Shown: one piece after another, positions 1-11,137 of the stretch
Numbering within the stretch: the first letter of the stretch is position 1
Layout: every line of letters starts with the position of its first letter
Source of the DNA: Xestospongia muta
Taxonomy: Eukaryota > Porifera > Demospongiae > Haplosclerida > Petrosiidae
Direction of reading: 5' to 3'
Assembly: GCA_963693285.1 (NCBI GenBank)
Contig: OY848923.1
Span: forward strand, 5,053,609-5,117,608
DNA length: 64,000 bases
The notes under the pieces: generated by a model
What the model was told of the DNA's origin: nothing
Seen by the model: the letters and a program-made list of their open reading frames with translations, nothing else
Databases searched by the model: none
Program-made: the position numbers and the translations under genes

Positions 1-983
1 AAGGAGTCCAAGAAGTATCTACCTTAGACCTTTACAAGTTAATACCAAATATTCCTGAGAAACAGTCTGAAAGTTCAGAACTAGTACTAGCAAACCAAGG
101 TAATGCTACAGCTCAAGTGAGACAGGTCACAGACTCTCAGAAGTTGTTAGAAATTAAGAGAACCATATGTAAAGAATTGAAAAGCATTTGGGAACTTAAG
201 GATGAAGTTGAAAAGAGGAAGGCCCTCAGGCGTTTGTACCTTAAGTATCATCCTGACAAAGCTGATCGTAATGAACATGACCTTTATGAAGATGTCTTTA
301 AGTTCTTAAAAAGACAAATTGACAGACTTGAAGAAGGACTACCTCTAGAAGATCCTGACTTGGCTCAAGAAAGCCCACATTCCACACCACGTCCATCTCA
401 TTGGACACACTGCTATAATGGTTGGGATGATTATGTCAGGACTACATCATCTACATGGAGAAGTAGAAACTCAAGGACAAGAGAAAGAAATGAACGTGAT
501 CAAACTAGAGCAGAGGATGATACTACAAAAACTGATTCAAGGTGGGAAATGATATTTAACTTGCAGCCTAAACGAAATCTAGAGGAAGCAAAAAGATGGC
601 TCAGACAAGCTGAATCTGACCTAAAGGCTATAAGATGTCTCATGCATTCATCTTTGCATTGTCAAGTATTGTTTCAAGCTCATGAAGCCTCAGAGAAAGC
701 ACTAAAGGCAGGAATGTATGCACTAGTTGGTCTTAATCCTAGTAGTTTAAAGACACATGATCTTGTCTGCCATGCTTATGCAATTTCTTCAGAAAAAGGA
801 GGAGACTGGACAAGACTTCCTAACTTGGTTAGCTCAATGGAGCAATATTATCTGAACTCTAGGTTTCCTAATAAGCATACTCTTCCTAATGCTCCAGTTG
901 ATATTTACACACAAGCTCAAGCTAAAGAAATGGCTGATAATGCTGAAGAAGTAGTTAAACTTATTAGGAGGTGTGTTCAATAA
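1..983 (+). CDS. SACS-like: Sacsin-like protein, C-terminal end (DnaJ + HEPN), 5' partial
   Basis: This is the last part of the final exon of a giant sacsin-like gene that begins left of the window. The frame is open from base 3 to the TAA at 981-983, so the GTG at 117 is an internal codon and not a start. A short LDLYKLIP linker is followed by a J-domain with HPD at about 249-257 and helices rich in Lys and Arg. A low-complexity Ser/Thr/Arg linker comes next, then a HEPN domain (about 576-980, starting NLEEAKRWLRQAESDLK). J-domains stimulate Hsp70 ATPase. In vertebrate sacsin the HEPN domain dimerises and binds nucleotide. The protein differs from the end of the gene at 42178-55529 by only a handful of residues, so the two are very recent copies. 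I cannot tell whether the missing upstream part is intact. Confidence 0.9.
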   Translation, partial: GVQEVSTLDLYKLIPNIPEKQSESSELVLANQGNATAQVRQVTDSQKLLEIKRTICKELKSIWELKDEVEKRKALRRLYLKYHPDKADRNEHDLYEDVFKFLKRQIDRLEEGLPLEDPDLAQESPHSTPRPSHWTHCYNGWDDYVRTTSSTWRSRNSRTRERNERDQTRAEDDTTKTDSRWEMIFNLQPKRNLEEAKRWLRQAESDLKAIRCLMHSSLHCQVLFQAHEASEKALKAGMYALVGLNPSSLKTHDLVCHAYAISSEKGGDWTRLPNLVSSMEQYYLNSRFPNKHTLPNAPVDIYTQAQAKEMADNAEEVVKLIRRCVQ

Positions 984-1345
984 TTATGCATCTACTTTAC
1001 TTACTCTTCTACTGAAACTAAACTGTAGTTTTGTATAACATATTTACAACATGCTTATATTTCTGCTACTTTATAAGATTTTTTGTTTCTTTCAAATTAA
1101 AAAATTAAAAAATACTTACTAAATAGTTACTTTATACTATGATTTCATCAAAATGTTTAACCAAAGATGCTGATTAGATTATTAATCCAGTGAAAGCTGC
1201 ACTAACAAAGATAAAGTATATACAACACAATATGATATTGTGAATTAGTACATATCATACACTCATACTACAGTCTTAATCTTGTAAATAATTGATGAGA
1301 GTAGATCTATATGTGACAATAATGATATTTATAGACTATCTATAG
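984..1345 (+). repeat. 3' flank of the sacsin-like gene, repeated at 2854-3205
   Basis: The AT-rich flank directly after the stop codon recurs, diverged, after the stop of the downstream sacsin pseudogene at 2854-3205. Both contain the same run of landmarks: a Tyr-codon-rich TCTGCTACTTTATA stretch, TAGATTATTAAT, CACTAACAAAGATAAAGTATA and AATGATATTTATAGA. The 3' untranslated region was therefore copied together with the HEPN-coding end. The right duplicated segment shows the same pair after 55529 and 57396. Confidence 0.8.
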
Positions 1346-1767
1346 GAGTGAACAGTTGTGAAGAGGGAACTAAAGTAACATTTAAGAGCAGTAATATTAA
1401 TGTTATTGACCTATAACTCTAACTTCATAAAAAATTTCGAGCCATTTAATGTCATGGTCTAAATCTCAAATGTTTTAAACAGATCATTAACTATAAGTCC
1501 ATGGTTGGAATTAAAAATGGACCAAAATGATAGTTACAAGATTACTTCAAATTTTTCATGAATGTAGGAATATAGATTCTTGTTAAGCAAAATAATTGTT
1601 TTCTGATCTAAAATGTTGTTAAGTGTGTAAAAAAACAAATGAAAATTTTTAAATTTACTACGACATGTACATATACATGTACAAGTAGAACATTGGGGAT
1701 TGTCATTTAAAAAGGCATTAACTAAAATATGAGGTGTGGTCTGAAAAAGCCACACCCAAAATAGTTC
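1346..1767. other. Non-coding spacer
   Basis: No supported gene. The spacer holds a palindromic ACATGTACATATACATGTAC run (about 1663-1682) and a small hairpin with GGTGTGG (1733-1739) facing CCACACC (1750-1756). It is conserved at about 55892-56310 in the right copy. Minus-strand open frames here look like chance. Confidence 0.6.
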
Positions 1768-2853
1768 GTTCTCAACAATTTATAAAGCAAAATGACTGTG
1801 CAGAAAATTTTTTTTACAAATTTACTATATTTTGATGGCAACATAAGTATTCACAATGAGGTTCTATCCATTTTACTAAGAACAGTTGCCATTACAAAAA
1901 AGAGTCGTCATTAACAAAATACCTCAAAGAGCATCCATGTATTCCATGTTCTCCAAATGGTGTTCAAGTAAAGTTAGCTAGTGAGCTTGTTGACCCTCAT
2001 GTTTTGAAAATTTATTTAATCATGATGATGAAATGTTTCCACTGTCAGACATTTATAAAACATTTAATTTGTCAAACTATGAAATTACTTGGTCTATTAT
2101 CTTCTAAGTCAATCTACCTTGAGATTTTATTGTAGATTGTGCCCAAACAGTTGGTAATCTATTTATTCAAAACAAGACTAAAGCTCTTAAAAAAATTAAA
2201 CTTATTATAACAAGTATAAAAAACAATGCTATGCAACTCTAAATGCATCGTTTGCGTGAAGAACTCGATTCAATCAAGAACATATCATTTCTTTCAAATC
2301 TGAAGCATTCATCTTACCATGAAAAGGAGAAGGACATCACTTATTGAGTCCGTTACAAGTAATCTCATTGGATATGTTGGTCTGATTGTAGGTTCACAGA
2401 AAGCTATCATTAATACCAATTATGTTCACCATGGAGGATGTGGTAACATATCAACTAATGTTCTTACATTATTGGGTATTCAAAGCAGACCATCAGTAAA
2501 TGATGTACTGCTACATTTTCAGTGATTCATTGATGATTTTGAGTGTGAGATAAACACAAAGACTAAAATGCAGTGAAAGGCAGGAATGTATGCACTAGTT
2601 GGACTTAATCCTATTGAATTAAAGACATATGATCTTGTCTACTATGCTTATGCATTATCTTTTAAAAAAAGGAGACTGGATGAGACTTGCTAACTTGGTT
2701 AGTTCAATGGAACAATATTATCTCCACTCCAGGTTTCCTAATAAGCATACTCTTCCTGATGCTCCAGTTGATATTTACACACAAGCTCAAGCTAAATAAA
2801 TGGCTGATAATGCTGAAGAAGTTGTTGAATTTTTTAAGAGATGTGTTCAATAA
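1768..2853 (+). pseudogene. Sacsin-like pseudogene with large internal deletion
   Basis: The first ~800 bp match the middle of the gene at 42178-55529 (about 47973-48800, between ATPase repeats 2 and 3) with many frameshifts and stops. At about 2570 the similarity jumps straight to the HEPN-coding end (about 55255 onwards) and runs to the equivalent stop codon. About 6.4 kb, including ATPase repeat 3 and the J-domain, is missing. The short + strand frame at 2319-2525 is one surviving piece. The same lesions are present in the copy at 56311-57396, so the decay predates the segmental duplication. It is almost certainly non-coding. Confidence 0.88.
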
Positions 2854-3205
2854 ATATGTATCTACTTTAATTACTTTTCTACTTAAACTAAACTTTTTTG
2901 CATAAGGTATACAGAACTGCATATATCTCTGCTACTTTATAGGTACTTTTGGTCTCTTGAAATTTTAAAAATTGAAAAACTTATTGAAGGACTACTTGTT
3001 ACTATGATTACACCAAAATCTTTTACCATATATGTTAATTGATTAGATTATTAATTCCACTGCACTAACAAAGATAAAGTATAATATACAATATAGTATG
3101 ATATTGTGAATTAGTATATATCATACACTCATACCAAAATCATAATCATGTAAATAATTGATGAAAGTAGATATATGTGTCACAGTAATGATATTTATAG
3201 ATTAT

Positions 3206-4952
3206 AGGAAAGTATAAACAGATAAATATAGCATTTGTACATGTCAATGGAACTTTTGTTCAAATCACTCCCTGGCTAGTAGTTCAGTTATATTAGAATG
3301 TAGATGATACTTGTAATTATTACAAGAAAAGGAGAACTAAGAACACAGATCAATGGTCTGTGGTCTGTACAATGTTTACCAGTGGATCCTCACACTCAAA
3401 TAGGTAGAGAACAAGGTTTACTATAGCACAGAGCATCATTACCACACAGATATTTAGTAAATGGTATTGATGAGGATGGCAGTAAAGTGATCTTTTAGGA
3501 ACATCACTCTCTGAATCATTCGATATTTCGTTTGTTTTGAAAATGATGTACTCTTGATTCTTTTAAACTATTACACTTCTAAATGAAAGGCACTAAAGTG
3601 CCAAACATCGCTGCGGTTTCTAAGTTATTTATAAATGCTATGCCAGCTTAGGCCCAGCTATGATGTTGCTAGGTAGCATTGCAAGAAAATTTATTAACAT
3701 TCTAGAAGGTGTGGTCACATTTATCAATATTTCATATATGATTGTCTATTATATTGGTTACAGTATACTTGATACAGTAAAAGAATACTACAGTCTATGC
3801 ACTAAACGTTTGACTGACAAAATATTTTATGCAATAATTATTTAGAATAAAATTGATATCACTAATATTATTATAGTGTTTTTTTGTTGGCCATAAGTAG
3901 AATACTATCAGGTATCTATACAATATCCTTAAAACTTTTAACTGTAATGCAATTGTTATTAGAAAGAAGTCCTATTTTTTGAATATTTGTCAAATGGATT
4001 TAATTTTGGTAGATGGAATGTTCACTTTCAGCAATTGTTTTTTCAAAGAAGGATACCACAGACTAATGTATATGGTTGTATATCTAAATAAACATTTTGC
4101 ATCAACTCCTTTAGTAGAAGAAAGGAGATATGTATATGTCCCTACATTATATCACTATAAGGCTAATTAAGATTGAAACCTTATAATATATTTATTTTCT
4201 ATAAAGATATTATTCTTGTATTAACATCAACAACAAGTTGAGCCAGTCCTCATTTATCATAATCACTATAAAGTTATAAATGTGTATTTAGCAAAATTAC
4301 TTTGATGTAAAAAGGTAAACAACATATTGTTTTGATTACTAATATACCATGGGATTGACTGTTCATATAGCTAATTGTTACAACTATTAATGATATAACA
4401 TGCCGGGTAATGACTGTAACTATGTTTATGTACATTTAGTGACAGATCACTTGACTACTATGAGGTCAATTCTTCATGTGACTGCTTGTCAAAACAGGCA
4501 CATGACACAAAACAAATGTTTAAGGTGATTACAGTCAATAATAATATCATATAACAACATAAATGATTAGTAGTAGATGTACAGACTGCATTATTAATAG
4601 CTTTTCTATTTAATTGGTTTTAATAAAAAAAGTAGCTGTAAGTTTATCTATACTAACAAATATAGGAGTGGCTGGTATGTATTATTTTTAACTCAACATC
4701 TATTATATTGGCTACAGTATTCTTGATACAGTAAAAGAATACTACAGTCTGTGCATTAAACTTTTGACTTACAAAATATTTAAAGCAATAATTATTTAGA
4801 TTGAAATTGATATCACTAATATTATTATTGTTATAGTCTTTTTTGTTGTCCATAAGTAGAAACTATCGGGTATCTATAAAATATCCTTAAAATTTTAACT
4901 GTAATGCAATTGTTATTAAAAAGAAGTAGAACAAGGCTTTCATGAGACAGTT
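3206..4952. repeat. Non-coding spacer with a 226-bp direct repeat pair
   Basis: Bases 3745-3970 and 4699-4927 are diverged direct repeats. Both run from TCTATTATATTGG through a TACTACAGTCT core to an AAAGAAGT end. The 728 bp between them contain a 63-codon frame at 3979-4170 that I do not recognise. Frames at 3660-3845 and 3979-4170 have no recognisable domain, and the first is lost to indels in the right copy. I see no supported gene here. The same arrangement recurs at 58291-59473. Confidence 0.65.
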
Positions 4953-6557
4953 ATGTAATCCACATTAGTAATAATGTGTAGTGATAACAGAAGGGCTGGC
5001 ATAAAGTTTACTAGTAGTACAGCTGTTACAGTGAAATCATTAACAATAACAAACTGCGGGTTCTATACTTCTGTCAGTAGTCAAGCAATCCCTCGCACTA
5101 GTCATATTAGTTTATTCTTTGTTGACATAGATAATGTCACATTGGAATGGATATCAGTCCAGAATAGTTCTGTTTATGGATTCTGTATAGTCAATACTTT
5201 TGATTTGAATTTTTCTAATTCCACATTTGCTAACAATGGAAGTCCTAAGAATCAAGGAGGCCATGCATACATTGTCTATTATGACCAATGTAAAAGACTG
5301 TTCAGAGTTAATATCATGAAATCTAATTTTACATTGAGCTTAGTAGCTGGAATGGATTTTTGGTATTTAAATTATAATGAAGCTGAGGTAATCATTGAAA
5401 ATTGTAATTTTTCACATGATATTGTTGGGTATGGAGGAGGAGTATACATTGAAACACATGGGATTAGTACTATTGAGTTTCGTAACTGCACTATGTACAA
5501 CAATACTTCACAGATATATGGAGGAGGAGTGTACATTAGATCGCACTGGCTTGGTAACATTTAGTTTCATGACTGCTCTACATGTAACAATATTGCTCTA
5601 AAATATGGAGGAGCAGTGTACTTTAGATTGCACAGAGGTGGTACTTTGAGTTTGGTAACTGCATTATATACAACAATATTGCTCTGAAATATGGAGGAGG
5701 AGTGTTTATTGATACATATGGGACAAGTAGTATTGAGAATCATAATTGCACTATACATAGCAATACTGCTCAGTATGATGGAGGAGGAGTGTATATTGAC
5801 TTATATGAAGGAGTTGGTAGAATTGAGTATCGTAACTGCACTATATACAATAATAATGCTCAAAATGATGGAGGAGGAGTGTATATTGATTTCTATGAAA
5901 AAAAAAGTAGAGTTGACTTTTGTAACTGTAGAATACTCAAAAATATTGCATAACTCGGATCAGGACTGTATCTTTGTTCTCTTCATGCTACTTCGACATC
6001 AAGTAGCTTCTGCTTTCAGAATGTTCTATTTCATTTCAATAAAGCAACCAATAACCTGGCTGTATACAGAAAAATATATCAATCTGCTGTGGTATTATTC
6101 AACATTGCTAATATTATATTTGAACAAATTGAAGTTAGTAATCATAACACAAGTGGTTTAGTGTGTTTCAATAGCCAAATAACATTTTGATGGGGATAGC
6201 ATATTTTTAAACAATTCTGGCATTTATGGTGGAGGCATTGCTTTGTATGAGTCTTCCCGATTATTACTAAATGAACATACCAACAAAACTGTGAACATAT
6301 CATTTTTCAATAATTTTGCCAGTGTGTCAGGTGGAGGAATCATTGTATCACAAGTAGTTGATGTAAAAAAAGCACTGATTGTTCCTTTGAAGTTATTCCT
6401 CATCATTTTTACTATAATTCTAGTGCTGTGTTTTATTTTTTCAACAATCCAGCTGCCATATCAGGTGACATACTATATGGTAGTAATGTCGACAAATGTT
6501 ATAAAGATGATAAGTTTAAAACCCTTTTTCACTACCCTCAACAGACAGGTCTATCAA
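4953..6557 (+). pseudogene. Right-handed beta-helix protein pseudogene, left copy
   Basis: The + strand translation, pieced across frames, shows successive beta-helix rungs of the type Gly-Gly-Gly-Val-Tyr-Ile ... Asn-Cys-Thr-Ile-Tyr-Asn-Asn-Thr, spaced about 30 residues apart. This is typical of pectin-lyase-like extracellular proteins. The frame opens near 4974 and is stopped at 5562-5564 by TAG where the right copy has GAG. A base missing near 5648 shifts frame, and a stop near 5951 is shared with the right copy. Further rungs (SGGGI) follow at about 6220-6350. The gene is cut by the LTR at 6563. These proteins are usually secreted or on the cell surface, but no signal peptide is visible. 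The function is unknown and the locus looks dead. Confidence 0.85.
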
Positions 6558-6562
6558 AAGTG

Positions 6563-6746
6563 TTGTAATATTTTGTACTAAGACAATCCCAATAACTTAT
6601 TAGTCGATCTTTACAATAGTTCAGTTCTCTTTAGTCTTAAATGTAAAAATCAGTTCACGTGGTCCCACAGTAATTAATTGAGTCATAATAATAAATGAAA
6701 TAATGATAAATTAATAAATAAATAAACAATAAGTCCAAATCCGTAC
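6563..6746 (-). repeat. 3' LTR of the BEL/Pao element
   Basis: 184 bp nearly identical to the solo LTR at 61091-61274. The left neighbour is AAGTG (6558-6562), the same 5 bp that flank both sides of the solo LTR. Base sharing at the edges means the ends could instead be drawn as TG...CA at 6561-6747. Confidence 0.8.
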
Positions 6747-6757
6747 ATCCTCCCCCG
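6747..6757 (-). promoter_or_regulatory. Polypurine tract of the BEL/Pao element
   Basis: On the minus strand the run GGGGGAGGA abuts the LTR start TGTACGG. A purine run just upstream of the 3' LTR is the standard primer for second-strand synthesis, and it fixes both the orientation and the LTR edge. Confidence 0.7.
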
Positions 6758-7087
6758 TTGACCAACAGTCAATCAGGAGATGGTTCATCTTCCAAAAAAT
6801 CATGAACATATCAAATGTTATCTGTAGCTGCTTTAGCTGCAGCTCTTCTTGATCTGCATAGCAGTTCAGGTCTAACGGCAGTATCAGTGACGTCATTGTC
6901 TTCATGAGGTTCCAATGAGACTTCTAACGGATAAAGGTGGCAGACTGTACGTCGCAATGAAGTCAAACGACCTGACTTGGAGTGTAGTCATACTACAGCT
7001 CCCCTAACATAACCATCTGATCCAGTTATAACCTCTTCTACTATTGCTACCTTCCACTCCCCTCGAGGTCGATCCTGGTCTCTTTTC
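6758..7087 (-). pseudogene. BEL/Pao polyprotein tail (after integrase)
   Basis: The minus-strand translation gives the C-terminal region usual in Pao polyproteins: a GEWKVAIVEEV...GSDGYVRGAVV stretch, then a HLYPLEV motif and a basic Arg-Arg-Ala-Ala-Ala segment. An in-frame TGA interrupts it after VRGAVV. The zinc-binding and catalytic core of integrase, which should come before this part, are absent. Confidence 0.75.
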
Positions 7088-7142
7088 TCAGTTCTCTTTT
7101 CTCTTAAATGTAAAAATCAGTTCACTTGGTCCCACAATAATC
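7088..7142 (-). repeat. LTR-derived 55-bp fragment inside the element
   Basis: This stretch repeats part of the LTR (about 6621-6675), including TAAAAATCAGTTCAC and GGTCCCACA. It lies exactly where the integrase core should be, between the linker after RNase H (about 7142-7480) and the polyprotein tail. A deletion repaired with an LTR fragment, or template switching during reverse transcription, would explain it. Confidence 0.6.
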
Positions 7143-7481
7143 AGAAGTCTTTGGGTCAGATGTCAACAATGACTGGCAATCAAGTAGCCAAAGTCTTTCT
7201 GCTTCAACCAGGGTTTCTTCATCAAATGGCAATCCTTCTTTGAGCCATTTCATGAACTGTAGCACATATATAGTTACTCAATGGCCTTGATAATGAAGTG
7301 AACCTCTGGATCTTAATATCATACCGATTGTAATATTTTCTTCATTCACCAACAAATTTGTCATTTGACTATCTTCCTTCCTTTCTAATGAACACTTTTC
7401 GATTTCTTCTTCACTTACATCACCTATGACTTCTGTATCTCTGGTACCAGTCAACCAACTGGGTCCATTCCACCAAATCTT

Positions 7482-8990
7482 CTACGAGCGTAATGACTCT
7501 AAACAGCTTCCCCTAGATGGAATACCCACGGGGTTGTCTCCACTACGACAATGTTTCCAACAATTGACTGGAAAAAGTCTACGTATTTCTTGTATACAAT
7601 TTTCTACAAATTGCTTCCATTGTTTGGTGACACCCTTGATCCAACACAATGCTACTTGAGAGTCAGTATAACATATTGGTTCATCTAAGTTAATTTCTGG
7701 TTCTAATGCTAAGGAAACAGTTGATGTGAGTCTAGCAAGTAGCAAACATGAAAGTAATTCTAATCTTGGAATGGTTTGGGTTGATAGTGGAACTTTCTCT
7801 TGATTTGGCAGCAACAAACTTTATCTAACCTCCACAGTCAGTCTCAATTAATAGATAAATAACTGCAGCATACGCCTTCAACAATGCATCACAGAAACCT
7901 CTCAAGGAGTATCTAATAATGTTGGATTCAGTAGTAAGATAACATCTATCTATGGTAACAGGTCCAGCACATGAGAATCCAGTGATGACTTCTTTCCAAC
8001 ATTCCAATAAGTTATCGGTAAGCACTTGATCCCAGGATACACCTGATGTACAGAGTGACTGAAAGAATATCTTCAATTTAGCAGTCACTGGGGATACAAA
8101 CCCCAACAAGTAATAAATCTTTGCTACCAGACGTTCCTGATTGGAATCACTTTTTTCACTTTCAAACATAGATTTCGCATAGCTAACGTCATTGGAAATA
8201 GTGTCTGGACAGATGGTGGTTGGTGTAGTCTCATTAATTACCTCAAAACGAATGCAGAAGTCAATTCAGAAGAATTGCTTGTAAACTACTTGAGTTTAAA
8301 TCCTCCTTGCATGAGTCTTGACCTAAACTTCTCATGCAACTTGTATGCTTCCTCAGGATTTTCAGAACCAGATATGACATCATCTACATACATTCATCTA
8401 CTTAATTTTTTGACAAAAACTGGGTCTGACTCCTTATACTTGTTAAGATATGACTTATAGTAGCGTTGAGCAGGAAGGGACTTGCCGTCACTCCAAATAC
8501 TATTTGAGTAAAACGCAATGAAATAATTATAGGTGTAGAACTGTTAATGTTAACGACCCTGAGGAATTGAAGTACATTCCAATGCTCTTCATCAATTCTG
8601 ACCATCAAAAACGCCTTCTCTATGTCGGCTGAGAAAGCAACATGATGAACTCTAAAACAAATGAGATTATTTATGATGTTTTCATCGAATTTTAGTCCCT
8701 TGTGTAGGCAGTTGTTAAGTGAAGTTCCATTTTTGCCCTTTGCAGATGCGTCATATACGATTCTTATTTTGGTAGTAGATTTGTCTGTATGACCAACAGC
8801 ATGATGAGGTATGTAGTGGATTTGTCAATTTTGTTGCGTACTTGTTCCTTGATGATGCTATCATACTCCTGAAGGAGTTTTGGAGTGTGACGCAATCTTT
8901 CAAAAGACTGGTGAGACAATTTTTACTCAATTCAAAGTTATCACACAGCTTACCACGCTTACATTCCAAGGTAATTTGACCTGGTAATGG
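7482..8990 (-). pseudogene. BEL/Pao reverse transcriptase - RNase H region, broken
   Basis: Read leftwards on the minus strand: a palm-domain piece containing FGVTASPFLLNATI (within 8402-8608), the catalytic Tyr-Val-Asp-Asp box (8379-8390), a connection piece with LLGFVSPVTAKLK (7825-8169) and an RNase H part with TIPRLELLSCLLLARL and CYTDSQVALCWIKG (7482-7817). The pieces lie in different frames with several stops, so no enzyme can be made. Catalytic motifs are still readable, so decay is moderate. Confidence 0.88.
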
Positions 8991-10184
8991 CCATCCTTAA
9001 AGGTTATAGTGTCACAAAAATTTTGATGAATTGATGATTCCTCACTAGTGATACCTAGTGACTCTAGATTCCAAAATTTATTTAATCCAAGTTCAATCAG
9101 ACTATTATCATTGTTGTCCACATAAAGTGTGTGGTTTGACTCCAGTGAAATAAAGTTCACAAACAAGCTTGGATCTTCTATGGACCCTGACAACACTCAA
9201 ACTACTCTAGTTTCCATTGTGATGGGCCCAGCACTCTCCCGCTTCACTGCTCCTGTAACTAATCTCCAATAATAATCGGATCCAACTAATAAGTCTTAAC
9301 CTAAACAACCAGTGATGATTTGTCCAAATCTAATCCTTGTAGGTGATCAAACTCTTCTTTGGCATAAGCCACTGGTTGGTGTGAAAGTGGTTCACAGATT
9401 AACTGAACTACTAATAGTGACAAGCATATGTCAGTGTTATCCTTTGTCTTCATTCCAATTACAATTACATCACAGTTCTCACGTTTCCCCTTGTTACTAC
9501 CAAACGTCTTTATACTTAGAGCTTCAGTGTGGGTAGCTGATAATGACAAGGTGTTCTTGACACGGTCACTGGCATACGAGCATTGGCTACCACTGTCTAG
9601 AATTAACCTGACCCTCATGGTCACATCAGGATGGTCTGAATTGTAGATGGTGACACTAGCTGTTGGAGAAATACAGGTGTATTATGTGTTGTTGACAATG
9701 TGATGTTGTTTACACTGGTGGTTGATATAGGTGGTGAGTACTGGAGCGTGTCTGTGGGTGGGTCATGGGCTCTCCTTGTTTTGCAAATACTGCCATGGTG
9801 TTGGCCTTTGAAGTGATAACACCTTCTTCCTGATCGACAGTTACCAGCAAGGTGACCCTTCCGAAGACAAATAAAACAACGTCCTGAGGATTTGAGTACA
9901 TCCTTTCTAGCGTTAAGTGTGTTAAACTTCTTGCAGAACGATGGAGTGTGGGACTCATTGCAGTAAACACAATTAGTACTAGGGGAGTTATCAGACATAA
10001 AGATTGCTGTAGGGACTGACCTCTGATTTTGTGGTGTACAATGAACCGAGATTGTTTCTGATCTCTCTCTTGTACTGATTTCCATTTCTACAATTTGTAA
10101 TAGCGTATCAAGTTCCCAATTCTCTTCTGTGACTGTCCAGCTGATGATTAATCGGAACTCCGGAGGTAATTTGTTCATCAGCAC
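8927..10184 (-). pseudogene. BEL/Pao zinc-knuckle and aspartic protease region, broken
   Basis: The frame at 9621-10184 has Cys-rich knuckle motifs (CVYCNESH...FC, CFICLRKGHLAGNC), as in gag nucleocapsid regions of Pao elements. The frame at 9301-9624 has the protease-type Asp-Ser-Gly (LILDSGSQCSYAS) of the DUF1758 family. The frame at 8927-9196 is the linker leading into reverse transcriptase, with ELGLNKFWNLESLGI. Stops and shifts separate the frames. Confidence 0.85.
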
Positions 10185-10345
10185 TGATGAGAGTAGACTG
10201 CCGTGTGATGTTGCACTAATTCCGAGTGACTTGAGTCCTCTTACATGTGATTAGACTGTATCATATAGTCGTTGTAAATTCTTGAGATTAGTGCTCGAAG
10301 TGACAGCATTTAACTGAAAAAGTGCTTCCATGTGACAATTGATGA

Positions 10346-11068
10346 TTAACTGCTTGTTTCAGACCTTTGCTTTAAAATGTCAATCGCTTCCTCATAATTA
10401 GAAAATGTTAGGGGTAGTCCCACAATTGCATCAGCAGCAGACCGATCCAGTAATGAATTCAGGTAATTAAACTTGTCTATATTTGACAGTGACGGATTCC
10501 TGTGTACAGCTGATTCAAAAGACTCCCAGAAGGTAGTCCACATAGTTAAATCACCATTAAAATCTCTCAGGGTAAGTTTGGGAAGTTTAACTTGAGTGGA
10601 TTGTTTCGTATCTCCCGAAACAGTTGTGGAAGAAATAGTTGAAGGATCTTCAGTTCTGGGGTTAGTTAATGTAGACTGTGTAGTCTCCCCGGTTGGTGTG
10701 GGTGACCTACTTGGTGTAGTTGATCTAGTTACTCTTACAGATTCTAGCAAAACCCTTTTCTTAGGTGATTCACATTTTGTCTTTATCCTTTCTAGCTCTA
10801 ACACCACCAGTTTGACTTTCTCTTGAATGGCGTCAGACTGTTTAATTTCTGCTTCCAACCATTCATCTTCCGCTACTTCTAACAACTGACTATCGAGTCC
10901 TTTCAGTATCTCACTCTTCTCTATAAGCGCCATTTTCTTCTGCTCCAATTGTGTAACATCTGGACTACACTCTTCTAACAGCTCGCTTATCTTCGATAAA
11001 AGTCGAGTTACTACTGACCTATGAGCACTGCCCACCTTTTCCTTTCTTCCAATTTTGTCTGATGACAT
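10346..11068 (-). pseudogene. BEL/Pao gag-like protein (DUF1759 type) remnant
   Basis: A 240-codon frame starts at the ATG at 11066-11068. It has an N-terminal coiled-coil-like region rich in Glu, Lys and Leu, a Ser/Thr/Pro-rich linker and then the KLPKLTLRDFNGD...W..FWESFESAVH motif typical of DUF1759 gag-like proteins in Pao elements. It ends at a stop, and the remaining gag part continues in other frames toward 10184. The N-terminal part looks intact while the polyprotein as a whole is dead. Confidence 0.85.
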
Positions 11069-11083
11069 GACTGAAATCGACCA
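11069..11083 (-). other. Candidate primer-binding site
   Basis: On the minus strand TGGTCGATTTCAGTC sits immediately before the gag start. Primer-binding sites begin with TGG, the complement of a tRNA CCA end. The adjacent sequence (11084 onwards) is not LTR, so the 5' LTR has been lost. I cannot name the tRNA. Confidence 0.35.
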
Positions 11084-11137
11084 CGTTCATGTGTCAGTTG
11101 AAATAAATATATTGATATAAATATATTGACACAAATA

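Larger units (their letters stand above)
6563..11137 (-). mobile_element. Degenerate BEL/Pao LTR retrotransposon, minus strand
   Basis: Read on the minus strand, the element runs gag-like region, zinc knuckles, aspartic protease, reverse transcriptase, RNase H, a short integrase-tail remnant, a polypurine tract and the 3' LTR. This domain order and the sequence style are those of BEL/Pao elements. Every domain is broken by frameshifts or stops, the integrase core is missing and no 5' LTR remains, so the copy is immobile. It sits inside the beta-helix pseudogene. The corresponding site in the right duplicated segment has only a solo LTR (61091-61274). Confidence 0.9.

Noticed and set aside
2704..2922. 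72-codon minus-strand frame, similar to one at 57247-57447
   Set aside because: It is antisense to the HEPN-coding end of the sacsin pseudogene. Its presence twice simply reflects the segmental duplication.
5691..6161. 156-codon + strand frame overlapping the beta-helix region (also 60229-60690)
   Set aside because: It is an out-of-frame reading of the repeated rungs (Met-Glu-Glu-Glu-Cys from GGAGGAGGAGTG). The beta-helix reading with Asn-Cys-Thr rungs is in the other frame.
7426..9646. Several + strand frames of 60-77 codons
   Set aside because: They lie antisense to the reverse transcriptase and protease regions of the minus-strand element and have no motifs of their own.
11091..11132. 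Imperfect hairpin GTGTCA...TGACAC as the missing 5' LTR end or a transposon terminus
   Set aside because: It does not match the LTR, and the AT-rich arms pair by composition. There is no target duplication.
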